Shown here: positions 6,906 to 14,653 of the stretch, in pieces
Position numbering within the stretch: the first letter of the stretch is position 1
Layout: the number at the start of each line of letters is the position of its first letter
Assembly (NCBI GenBank): GCA_005792205.1
Contig: SXSO01000092.1
Coordinates: 1-16,502 of the forward strand
Reading direction: 5' to 3'
Origin: Bacteroidota bacterium
GTDB lineage: Bacteria; Bacteroidota; Ignavibacteria; UBA10030; F1-140-MAGs086
Length of the DNA: 16,502 nucleotides
Made by a program: the position numbers and the translations under genes
The notes under the pieces: generated by a model
What the model was told of the DNA's origin: nothing
Seen by the model: the letters and a program-made list of their open reading frames with translations, nothing else
Database searches by the model: none

Positions 6906-7145
6906 ATGGCAAGAAAAATTTTGGGAATAACTCTTTTGATTTTTATTTTTGGATGCAATGAAAATAAAAATATTTTTTCTGAAGTAGAATTTTCAAATAT
7001 ATATGCAATGGCTTTATCCAATAATGATTTTTCTTCATTAGAACCAAATAGAGAAAAAATTTTAAACACAGTTGATTATCTTAACACTAATCCAATTTTG
7101 TGGGAAAAATTTATTGAAGATGTAAATTTAAAAATTCATAAATGA
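6906..7145 (+). CDS. Small putative lipoprotein, function unknown
   Basis: A 79-residue protein that I do not recognise. It begins with a short basic n-region and a hydrophobic stretch (MARKILGITLLIFIFGC), ending in a plausible lipobox with Cys17 (Ile at -3, Phe at -2, Gly at -1). After Cys17 come NENKN and a roughly 57-residue, mostly polar and probably helical part. Predicted location is membrane-anchored in the periplasm or at the cell surface. The Phe at -2 is not the textbook residue, so lipidation is likely rather than certain. Evidence that the gene is real: it starts right after the divergent gap, and its stop overlaps the next ATG as ATGA (7142-7145). No catalytic motif is visible. 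It is the first gene of the rightward unit. Confidence 0.72.
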   Translation: MARKILGITLLIFIFGCNENKNIFSEVEFSNIYAMALSNNDFSSLEPNREKILNTVDYLNTNPILWEKFIEDVNLKIHK

Positions 7146-7804
7146 AAGAAATTTCAATTTATAAATCAGAAAAAAAAAATTTGACAAACAAAGTTTTTTG
7201 TGTTGGGCAAAATTTCGCTTTGCATATTGAAGAAATGAAATCCAAAGTTTCTGAATTTCCAATAGTTTTTTTGAAACCAAATACAGCAATCATAACAACG
7301 GGAGAAAATATTTTAATTCCAAATATTTCAAAAAATCCACAACAAGAAGTGGAACTTGTAACCGTAATTGGAAAAAGTGGAAAAAATATTTTAGAAACTA
7401 ATGCAGAAAATTTTATTTTTGGATATGCTGTTGGTTTTGATATAACTTTGCGAGACCTTCAACTTGAAGCAAAAAAAAATGGGCATCCATGGACAATTGC
7501 AAAGGGATTTGATACTTCAAGCCCCATTTCTGAAATTGTTCCAAAAGAGTTTTTTAAAAATAAAGAGATTGAATTTTTTTGTTCAATAAATGGGATTGAA
7601 AAACAAAGAGGAAAATCCACAGATATGATTTATTCTATTTCTAAAATAATTTCGTACATCTCAAAGTTTTTTACACTTGAAGTTGGTGATTTAATTTTTA
7701 ACGGAACTCCAAGTGGAATTTCCACAATTTCTAATGATGACATTCTACGTGCAGAAATTGTAGGATTTACACAAACACAAAATAAAGTAATAATTGAAAA
7801 ATAA
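7142..7804 (+). CDS. Fumarylacetoacetate hydrolase family (FAHD1-like) protein
   Basis: A 220-residue single-domain member of the FAH family, metal-dependent cytosolic enzymes that cut C-C bonds in 2-oxo acids or decarboxylate, isomerise or hydrate related compounds. The start of the fold shows VFCVGQNFALHIEE (family form is V-G-x-N-Y-x-x-H). Metal ligands fit Glu69 and Glu71 in QQEVELVTVIGK and Asp100 in GYAVGFDITLRDLQ. Also visible are WTIAKGFDTSSPI (117-129, with conserved Lys121) and FNGTPSGI (186-193), the usual Gly-Thr-Pro-x-Gly loop. The length fits the short acylpyruvase/oxaloacetate decarboxylase branch rather than the longer fusions. The exact reaction is unknown. It is coupled by ATGA to the lipoprotein gene and lies 12 bases before valS. 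A run of ten A at 7170-7179 sits near the start, with the frame intact. Confidence 0.88.
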   Translation: MKEISIYKSEKKNLTNKVFCVGQNFALHIEEMKSKVSEFPIVFLKPNTAIITTGENILIPNISKNPQQEVELVTVIGKSGKNILETNAENFIFGYAVGFDITLRDLQLEAKKNGHPWTIAKGFDTSSPISEIVPKEFFKNKEIEFFCSINGIEKQRGKSTDMIYSISKIISYISKFFTLEVGDLIFNGTPSGISTISNDDILRAEIVGFTQTQNKVIIEK

Positions 7805-7816
7805 AAATAAGTTAAG

Positions 7817-10486
7817 ATGAATTCGCTTTCAAAAACATTTGTTCCAAAAGAAATAGAATCAAAATGGTATTCATTTTGGGAAGAAAATAAATTGTTTAAT
7901 GCAAAAGTAAATCCAAAGAAAAAGCCATATACAATTATGATTCCACCGCCAAATATTACAGGAATTTTGACGATGGGACATGTTCTCAATAACGCAATTC
8001 AAGACCTTTTGATACGATGGAAAAAAATGGAAGGATATGAAACACTTTGGCTTCCAGGAACAGATCATGCAGGAATTGCAACTCAAAATGTTGTTGAAAA
8101 AAGTTTGCTTAAACAAGGAATTAAAAAAAATGATTTAGGAAGAGAAAAATTTTTAGAAAAAATTTGGGAGTGGAAAAATCAATATGGTGGAACTATTATA
8201 AAACAACTTCGCAAACTTGGTTCTTCATGTGATTGGGAGAAAGAAAGATTTACAATGGATGAAGGATTGTCAAAAGCAGTTCAAGAAATTTTCATTCGTT
8301 TATACGAAAAGGATTTAATATATCGTGGAAAATATATTGTAAATTGGTGTCCAAAAGATCAAACTGCAATTTCAGATGATGAAGTAAATTATGTTGAACA
8401 AAACGGAAGTTTATGGCATTTAAAATATCCAATTAAAAACTCAGATGAATTTATTGTTGTTGCAACAACTCGTCCTGAAACAATGCTTGGAGATACTGCT
8501 GTTGCTATAAATCTAAAAGATGAACGATATAAAAACTTAATTGGAAAATTTGTTTTGCTTCCAATTGCAAACAGAGAAATCCCAATAATTTCTGATGATT
8601 TTGTAGATATGAATTTTGGAACAGGAGCAGTGAAAGTTACTCCCGCACACGATCCAAACGATTATTGGATTGGAATAAGACACAAACTTCCTCAAATAAA
8701 TATTTTTGATGAGAGAGCAAAACTCAATTCAAATGTTCCTGAAAAATATCGTGGTTTAGATAGATATGAATGTAGAAAAATTTTATTGGAAGATTTATCT
8801 TCACAAAGTTTTCTGTTAAAAACAGAACAACATATAAATAAAATTGGAAAATGCTATCGTTGTGATACTGTGATTGAACCATATTTATCAAATCAATGGT
8901 TTGTAAAAATGGAATCGTTAGCAAAAGAAGCATTGAAAGTTGTTCAAGATGGAAAAATAAAATTTCATCCCGAAAGATGGGAAAATGTCTATGAACATTG
9001 GATGATAAATATTCGTGATTGGTGTATTTCGCGACAACTTTGGTGGGGGCATAGAATTCCTGTTTGGTATTGTGTTGGCGATGAAAAGTGTAATATTGAA
9101 TGTAAAAAACCAATTGTAAATATTTCAAAACCGGAAAAATGTTTGGCTTGTGGAAGTAAAAATTTAAAACAAGATGAAGATGTTTTGGATACTTGGTTTT
9201 CAAGTTGGCTTTGGCCATTTTCAACTCTTGGATGGCCAAATGAAAGTGAGGAACTAAAATATTTTTTTCCAACAAGTACACTTGTAACTGGTCCTGATAT
9301 TATTTTCTTTTGGGTTGCTCGTATGATTATATCAAGTTTGGAAACTATGGACAATATTCCATTTAAAAATGTTTATTTTACAAGCATCATTCGTGATTTA
9401 CAAGGAAGAAAAATGAGCAAGAGTTTAGGAAATTCTCCTGATCCAATTGATGTAATTGATGAATATGGAGCAGATGCTTTGCGATTTACTATTTTATTTC
9501 TTGCTCCACTTGGACAAGATGTGAGATTTTCTTCTGAAAAGTGTGAGATTGGAAGAAATTTTGCAAACAAAATTTGGAATGCAGGAAGATTTCTTTTTAT
9601 GAATAAAGAAAATTTTTCTGATTTTTCAGTTAAAGATAAAATTGAATTTGATTATACCGATAGATGGATTTTATCTAAATTAAATTCAACGATAAAAAAT
9701 TATACAATTGCACTTGAAAATTTTGAAATCAATACTGCTACAAAAATAATTTATGATTTTCTTTGGCACAATTTCTGCGATTGGTATTTAGAAATGTTGA
9801 AATCAAAATTGTATAGTGATATTTCTAATTCAGAAAAAATTGTCTCTTTAAAAAACGCAATGAATGTTTTTGAAAATTCACTTCAACTTCTTCATCCAAT
9901 AATGCCTTTTATTACGGAAGAACTTTGGCAAAATGTTTCTTCTAATGAAAACGTAAAAAGCATAATGATTTCAAAATTTCCTTGTGTTGATGAAAGTTTA
10001 ATTGATGATGAAATTGAATCAAATGTTTTTTTCTTTCAACAAATCGTAGATGCTATTAGAAATATTCGTGGAGAATTGAATGTTCCTCATAATAGCGAAA
10101 TAGAAGTTTATTTTCGTTGTGAAAAAAATGAAGTGGAAAAAATTTTGCAATTTGAGAACCAAATCAAAAAACTTGCAAAAGTAAATTCTATTTCTTTTTT
10201 AGAAGATGGAAAAGTACAATTAAAAAATGTTGCAAATGCAGTTTGTGGAAGTGTAGAAATTTTTGTTTTGCTTGAAGGAATTATTGATATCGCCAAAGAA
10301 AAAGAAAGAATAAAAAAAGAGATTGAGAGATTTCAAAATCTTTTCAATATTTCAAGTTCAAAGATGGAAAACGAAAACTTTATTTCACGTGCTCCAAAAG
10401 AAGTTTTAGAAAAGGAAAAAGAAAAAACAATTTCATATAAAGATACACTTGAAAAACTGCATCATATTTATCAAAATTTTGAATGA
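7817..10486 (+). CDS. valS: Valyl-tRNA synthetase
   Basis: Attaches valine to tRNA(Val), an essential class I synthetase. The 889-residue length is normal for bacterial ValS. The N-terminus has PPPNITGILTMGHVLN (43-58, the HIGH-type motif). The editing domain shows TTRPETMLGDTAVAIN and GTGAVKVTPAHDPNDY. WCISRQLWWGHRIPVWYC leads into a Cys-rich insertion (CLACGSK), followed by DVLDTWFSSWLWPFSTLGWP, a ValS-specific signature. KMSKS is at 532-536 (GRKMSKSLGNSPDP). The anticodon-binding helical domain contains FCDWYLEMLK, and the C-terminus ends in the ValS coiled coil (from about 820: IAKEKERIKKEIERF). The ATG at 7817 gives the expected N-terminus. Its stop overlaps the mltG-like start as ATGA. 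I see no T-box or other leader; the gap upstream is only 12 bases. Confidence 0.99.
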   Translation: MNSLSKTFVPKEIESKWYSFWEENKLFNAKVNPKKKPYTIMIPPPNITGILTMGHVLNNAIQDLLIRWKKMEGYETLWLPGTDHAGIATQNVVEKSLLKQGIKKNDLGREKFLEKIWEWKNQYGGTIIKQLRKLGSSCDWEKERFTMDEGLSKAVQEIFIRLYEKDLIYRGKYIVNWCPKDQTAISDDEVNYVEQNGSLWHLKYPIKNSDEFIVVATTRPETMLGDTAVAINLKDERYKNLIGKFVLLPIANREIPIISDDFVDMNFGTGAVKVTPAHDPNDYWIGIRHKLPQINIFDERAKLNSNVPEKYRGLDRYECRKILLEDLSSQSFLLKTEQHINKIGKCYRCDTVIEPYLSNQWFVKMESLAKEALKVVQDGKIKFHPERWENVYEHWMINIRDWCISRQLWWGHRIPVWYCVGDEKCNIECKKPIVNISKPEKCLACGSKNLKQDEDVLDTWFSSWLWPFSTLGWPNESEELKYFFPTSTLVTGPDIIFFWVARMIISSLETMDNIPFKNVYFTSIIRDLQGRKMSKSLGNSPDPIDVIDEYGADALRFTILFLAPLGQDVRFSSEKCEIGRNFANKIWNAGRFLFMNKENFSDFSVKDKIEFDYTDRWILSKLNSTIKNYTIALENFEINTATKIIYDFLWHNFCDWYLEMLKSKLYSDISNSEKIVSLKNAMNVFENSLQLLHPIMPFITEELWQNVSSNENVKSIMISKFPCVDESLIDDEIESNVFFFQQIVDAIRNIRGELNVPHNSEIEVYFRCEKNEVEKILQFENQIKKLAKVNSISFLEDGKVQLKNVANAVCGSVEIFVLLEGIIDIAKEKERIKKEIERFQNLFNISSSKMENENFISRAPKEVLEKEKEKTISYKDTLEKLHHIYQNFE

Positions 10487-11508
10487 AGAAATTTTTTGGA
10501 ACTTTAGGTATTATATTTTTGATTCTTATAACAAGTATTGTATTTATTGCATATAAGTCGTTTTTTGCAAAAAACATTTTTCCTGAAAAAAATAAATTTT
10601 TTTTCGTTTCAAAAGGAATGAAATATGATGATGTAATAAAAATTTTAAAACAAAAAAAAATTATTCAAGATAATTTTTATTTTTCTATTGCACTCAAAGT
10701 TTTTCCAATTGGAGGAAATTTTAGAATTGGGAAATATAGTATCTCATCAAGATTAAATAATGTTGAAATAATAAAACTGTTGCGAAGTGGAGGGGCAATT
10801 GTTCCAATTACTGTTGTAATTCCTCCCGGAACTACAATCAAACAACAAGCAAAAATTTTTAGAAAAAATTTAGAAATTGATTCTTCTCGTTTTGTAAATC
10901 TTGTGTTTGATAAAAAATTTATTTCAAAATTTAATATCGATGCAAATTCACTTGAAGGATATTTGTATCCTGCAAACTACGAATTGATGTGGCAAATGAA
11001 TGAAGAAACAATTCTTGAAACTCAAGTGAAAAAAATATTTTCTGTTATTGATGAAAAAATACTTCAAAGAGCAGAAAAAATTGGTTTAAATATGCACGAA
11101 CTTTTAACACTTGCATCAATTGTACAAGGTGAAACAAGGTTAGAAAGTGAAATGCCAAGAGTTGCTGGAGTTTATCTCAATCGTCTCAAAAAAGGAATAT
11201 ACCTTCAAGCAGATCCAACAATTCAATACATAATTCCAGATTCTCCAAGAAGATTATTTTTAAAGGACTACAAAATTCCGTCTCTATTTAATACTTATTT
11301 ACATAAAGGACTTCCGCCAACTCCAATTAATAACCCTACAAAAAAATATATTGATGCTGTTTTAAATTATGAAAAACATAACTATTTATTTTTTGTTTAC
11401 AATGGAATAGATGGACATACATTTACAAGAACTTATGCAGAGCATCTTGTTGAAGTGCGAAAATTGAGAGAGTTCCTAAAAGAAAAAGCAAAACTTAGCG
11501 AACAATAA
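10483..11508 (+). CDS. mltG: MltG/YceG-family endolytic peptidoglycan transglycosylase, with Gln at the usual Glu position
   Basis: The family cuts nascent peptidoglycan strands at the outer face of the inner membrane and is thought to end chain elongation. The 341-residue protein has an N-terminal membrane segment (about 5-24), a LysM-like region (about 38-105) and the YceG catalytic domain. Family marks include LEGYLYPANYEL (157-168), MPRVAGVYLNRLKKGIYLQA (224-243), DPTIQY, GLPPTPINNP (276-285) and HTFTRTYAEH (312-321). The signature that in E. coli reads ASIVEKET is here ASIVQGET (211-218), so the first Glu, the residue usually taken as catalytic, is Gln215 (CAA at 11125-11127); the second Glu is kept as Glu217. 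Family membership is secure, activity is uncertain. The gene overlaps valS by four bases (ATGA). A run of nine A at 10652-10660 does not break the frame. Confidence 0.93.
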   Translation: MKKFFGTLGIIFLILITSIVFIAYKSFFAKNIFPEKNKFFFVSKGMKYDDVIKILKQKKIIQDNFYFSIALKVFPIGGNFRIGKYSISSRLNNVEIIKLLRSGGAIVPITVVIPPGTTIKQQAKIFRKNLEIDSSRFVNLVFDKKFISKFNIDANSLEGYLYPANYELMWQMNEETILETQVKKIFSVIDEKILQRAEKIGLNMHELLTLASIVQGETRLESEMPRVAGVYLNRLKKGIYLQADPTIQYIIPDSPRRLFLKDYKIPSLFNTYLHKGLPPTPINNPTKKYIDAVLNYEKHNYLFFVYNGIDGHTFTRTYAEHLVEVRKLREFLKEKAKLSEQ

Positions 11509-11532
11509 ATTTGTATATTTTAAGAAAAATAG

Positions 11533-12027
11533 ATGTTTAAAAAAGGCAATATAAATAGTGTTTTGATTTTTGAATTAAAAAAATATATTGATGAAAGAGG
11601 ATGGTTATCTGAAACTTTTCGTCAAGATGATTTGATAAAGATGATAAACACAAATGCAGAAAATTTTTTCCCAGTAATGAGTTATGTTTCTATAACTTAT
11701 CCAAATATTGCACGTGGTCCTCACGAACATGAATTTCAATCGGATTTATTTGCATTTCTTGGTCCTTCAAATTTTAAAATTTATCTTTGGGATAACAGAA
11801 AAAGTTCTTCCACTTATTTAAACAAGATAATTTTTTATGCAGGAATTGATTCTCCAAAATCTGTTTTAATTCCTCCGGGAGTTGTTCATGCATATAAAAA
11901 TGTTGGAAGAGAAAATGGAATGGTTTTAAATTTTCCAAATAAACTTTTTGCTGGAGTAAATAAAAAAGAAGAAGTTGATGAAATTCGTCATGAAGATGAT
12001 TCAAATACAATTTTTAAACTTGAGTAG
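11533..12027 (+). CDS. RmlC-like cupin (dTDP-sugar epimerase/isomerase family)
   Basis: A 164-residue single-cupin protein resembling the dTDP-4-dehydrorhamnose 3,5-epimerase family. The early block FELKKYIDERGWLSETFRQD matches the opening strand, RGPHEHEFQSDLFAFLG (61-77) the active-site His region, and IPPGVVHAYKNVG (113-125) the Pro-x-Gly-x-x-His turn. The end (VDEIRHEDDS) is also typical of the shorter RmlC-related proteins. It differs from classical RmlC: the catalytic Lys after the His motif is replaced (Gln-Ser-Asp71-Leu), the late active-site Tyr segment is not evident, and the His-x-His pair (His64/His66) recalls 3,4-ketoisomerases such as FdtA. The exact dTDP- or other nucleotide-sugar reaction is therefore open. 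It ends directly against rfbB with no gap, so it probably acts on a sugar made through RfbB. Confidence 0.8.
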   Translation: MFKKGNINSVLIFELKKYIDERGWLSETFRQDDLIKMINTNAENFFPVMSYVSITYPNIARGPHEHEFQSDLFAFLGPSNFKIYLWDNRKSSSTYLNKIIFYAGIDSPKSVLIPPGVVHAYKNVGRENGMVLNFPNKLFAGVNKKEEVDEIRHEDDSNTIFKLE

Positions 12028-13044
12028 ATGAAGAATATATTAGTTACTGGTGGTTGTGGGTTTATTGGCTCAAACTTTCTTCGGTTGATGTGTACGAAAT
12101 ATCCAAATTACAACTTTGTAAATTTGGATAAACTTACTTACGCAGGAAATCTTGAAAATTTAGATGGAGTAAATTCAGCTAATTATTTTTTTGAAAAAGT
12201 GGATATCTGTGATAGTTTAAAAGTTAAAACCGTTTTTGAAAAATATGCAATTGATACTGTCATAAATTTTGCTGCAGAATCGCATGTAGATAGAAGCATA
12301 TTTGGAGCATTTGATTTTATTCAAACAAATATAGTTGGGACACAAATTCTTTTAGAAAATGCAAAAGAATTTCAAGTTGAAAAATTTTTACAAATATCAA
12401 CTGATGAAGTTTATGGCTCTTTAAGTGATACAGGAAAATTTACTGAAACAACTCCATTGCACCCAAATTCTACGTATTCAGCAAGTAAATCTTCTGCAGA
12501 TTTAATTGCTCTTGCGTATCATCATACATTTGGTTTGAATGTTTTAATTACTCGTTGTTCAAATAATTATGGTCCATATCAATTTCCTGAAAAATTGATT
12601 CCACTTATGATAATAAATGCGTTGAATAATATTTCACTTCCTATTTATGGAAATGGAATGAATGTTCGTGATTGGTTGTATGTTGAAGATCATTGTTTAG
12701 CAATAGATTCTGTTTTACATATTGGTAAATTTGGTGAAGTTTACAACATTGGTGGAAACAATGAATGGAGAAATATTGATATAGTAAAATTGATTTTGAA
12801 AAAACTGAATAAACCAGAATCTTTAATTGCATTTGTCAAAGATAGATTAGGTCACGATTTTCGTTATGCAATTGATTCAAGTAAAATTACAAATGAATTG
12901 AATTGGAAACCAATTTATGATTTTGAAAATGGGATTTCAAATACAATAAATTGGTATTTAGAAAATAAAACTTGGTGGAAAAAAATAATTTCAGGCGAAT
13001 ATAAAAATTATTACAAACTACAGTATGAAAAAGCACGTTCATAA
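12028..13044 (+). CDS. rfbB: dTDP-glucose 4,6-dehydratase
   Basis: Converts dTDP-D-glucose to dTDP-4-dehydro-6-deoxy-D-glucose, the branch point for rhamnose and many amino- and deoxysugars of surface polysaccharides. The 338-residue extended SDR has the NAD+-binding motif GGCGFIGS (8-15), YAGNLENL (38-45), FAAESHVDRSI (81-91), catalytic Thr125-Asp126-Glu127 in STDEVYG, Tyr150-x3-Lys154 in YSASKSSADL, RCSNNYGPYQFPEKLIPLMI (176-195) and RDWLYVEDHC. These are specific for RfbB/RmlB rather than other SDR epimerases. The ATG immediately follows the TAG of the cupin gene. The final 20 bases overlap the next gene. The partners rfbA and rfbD are not in the window. Confidence 0.97.
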   Translation: MKNILVTGGCGFIGSNFLRLMCTKYPNYNFVNLDKLTYAGNLENLDGVNSANYFFEKVDICDSLKVKTVFEKYAIDTVINFAAESHVDRSIFGAFDFIQTNIVGTQILLENAKEFQVEKFLQISTDEVYGSLSDTGKFTETTPLHPNSTYSASKSSADLIALAYHHTFGLNVLITRCSNNYGPYQFPEKLIPLMIINALNNISLPIYGNGMNVRDWLYVEDHCLAIDSVLHIGKFGEVYNIGGNNEWRNIDIVKLILKKLNKPESLIAFVKDRLGHDFRYAIDSSKITNELNWKPIYDFENGISNTINWYLENKTWWKKIISGEYKNYYKLQYEKARS

Positions 13045-14644
13045 AATTTTATTTATTTGGTTTTTGTTTTTTAGTATTTCATATTCTCAATTGGAAAACA
13101 ATCTAGAGAATAAAGAGGAGGAAAAAACAGAAACAAATAGGTTTTCAGAAATAAAAAATTTTCAAATTTTACAAGATGGTCCAGTAAATCCAAAAGAATA
13201 TATTGTTGGTCCTGGTGATATTTTTGTTGTTGGAGTTTGGACAATTACTCCACTTAATTTTCAAGTTGTTGTAAGTTCAGAAGGCTCTGTTGTTATTCCA
13301 ACTGTTGGAGAAATTTTTATTTCTAATATCACACTTGAAGCAGCAAAAAATAAAGTTATCTCTTTTATCAAAAAAAAATATTTGACGGGAGAATTTTCTT
13401 TTACACTTTTTTCTCCGAGAATGTTTACAGTAACTTTAAGAGGAGATGTGGATGAAGAAAAAGAATTTTTTGTCCGAGCAACACAACGAGTTGATGTAAT
13501 TGTGAATTTAAAACCAGAAATTTTACAGAATATAAAAGTTGAGAAAGATTCTCTTCATTCCCAACGAAATATAATTGTTTATCATAAAGATAATACAATT
13601 CAATTTGTGGATATTGAAAAATATTACGCCTTAAATGATACAAAATATAATCCACTTTTAAGAGATGGAGATGTTGTTGTTATTCCACAAAAAAATATTG
13701 AAAAAAATTTTATTGGCGTTTATGGAGCAGTAAATCGTCAAGGAATTTATGAATTTGTTGAAGGTGATAATTTAACCTTGTTCTTAAAAATTGCTCGTGG
13801 TTTAAGTTCTATTGCTGATAGTGAAAAAGTTGTAGTTTCTCGTACTTATAAGGATGGACAAATTGAGTATATAAATTGTAACTTAAAAAAAATTTTAAAT
13901 GGAAACGAAATGGATATTGTTTTACAAAGAGGAGATAGAATTATTGTATATGAAAAATATATTCCAAATGAAAATTTAAAAATTACAATTGAAGGAGAAG
14001 TATATTTTCCTGGAGTTTATCCTATTTCAAAAAATGCAACTCATTTGAGTGAAATAATTAATCTTGCTGGAGGTGTGACAAAATTTGCTTCGCTTGAAAA
14101 TTCAAAACTTTATAGACGATCTATAAAAAAATCTGATGTAATTGTTGAAAGAAAAGAAAGTTTTAGAGGTGGAATTCCTATAAACGACACAACATATTTT
14201 GCTTTGGAAACAGATATTAGGTTGAACCGTGAATTAGTGATAACTAATTTTTCTAATGTTATGGAGAATGAAAATTCAGATGATAATGTTATTTTAAAAG
14301 ATGGAGATAAAATCATAATTACAGAAAAGAAAAAAACAGTTTATGTATTTGGACAAGTTCAAAGACCGGGACATATTGCTTTTATTGATGGTGAAAGTTT
14401 TTTGTATTATATAAATGAATCTGGTGGTTTTACGCAATATGCACGTGAAAGTGATATTCAGATTATTAAGGCAAAAACAAAACAATGGTTAGATCCTGAA
14501 AATACAATTATAGAAGATGGTGATCAAATTTGGATTCCAAAAGAAAGGATTTTTGAAGAATATGTTGAAACATATGCTCCTGTTACAAGTATGTTTGCAA
14601 CAATTGTATTACTTCTTGTTCAAATTATTCAGATAACGAAATAA
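13025..14644 (+). CDS. SLBB-domain polysaccharide export protein (Wza-related)
   Basis: A 539-residue exported protein of the outer-membrane polysaccharide exporter family. It has an N-terminal signal peptide (MKKHVHKILFIWFLFFSISY, probable cleavage near Ser19-Gln22) and an acidic linker. A Poly_export domain follows from about 57 (EYIVGPGDIFVVGVW) to about 140. SLBB-type repeats begin at about 229 (FIGVYGAVNRQGIYEF), 319 (KITIEGEVYFPGVYPI) and 438 (TVYVFGQVQRPGHIAF), each followed by a Gly-rich helix start (ARGLSS, AGGVTK, SGGFTQ). There is no lipobox Cys, unlike Wza. A hydrophobic C-terminal helix (about 519-537) is the likely membrane anchor or pore element. It starts inside the end of rfbB (20-base overlap) and lies nine bases before the Wzz-type gene, the usual export/co-polymerase pairing. 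Confidence 0.92.
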   Translation: MKKHVHKILFIWFLFFSISYSQLENNLENKEEEKTETNRFSEIKNFQILQDGPVNPKEYIVGPGDIFVVGVWTITPLNFQVVVSSEGSVVIPTVGEIFISNITLEAAKNKVISFIKKKYLTGEFSFTLFSPRMFTVTLRGDVDEEKEFFVRATQRVDVIVNLKPEILQNIKVEKDSLHSQRNIIVYHKDNTIQFVDIEKYYALNDTKYNPLLRDGDVVVIPQKNIEKNFIGVYGAVNRQGIYEFVEGDNLTLFLKIARGLSSIADSEKVVVSRTYKDGQIEYINCNLKKILNGNEMDIVLQRGDRIIVYEKYIPNENLKITIEGEVYFPGVYPISKNATHLSEIINLAGGVTKFASLENSKLYRRSIKKSDVIVERKESFRGGIPINDTTYFALETDIRLNRELVITNFSNVMENENSDDNVILKDGDKIIITEKKKTVYVFGQVQRPGHIAFIDGESFLYYINESGGFTQYARESDIQIIKAKTKQWLDPENTIIEDGDQIWIPKERIFEEYVETYAPVTSMFATIVLLLVQIIQITK

Positions 14645-14653
14645 TAAAAGTTA

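Noticed and set aside
6851..7069. 72-codon minus-strand frame crossing the divergent gap and the lipoprotein gene
   Set aside because: It is low-complexity (Lys, Ile and Phe rich) and is antisense to the lipoprotein gene, which has a lipobox and an ATGA link to its neighbour.
8724..9281. 185-codon open frame on the minus strand inside valS
   Set aside because: It lies wholly within the conserved valS coding region, shows no recognisable domain, and its composition (rich in His, Leu, Phe, Tyr) is what the complement of A-rich codons gives.
11514..11521. TATATTTT as a -7-type promoter box before the RmlC-like gene
   Set aside because: No TTTG-type upstream box at the usual spacing, and such strings are expected by chance in DNA this AT-rich. 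A promoter in the 24-base gap remains possible but unsupported.
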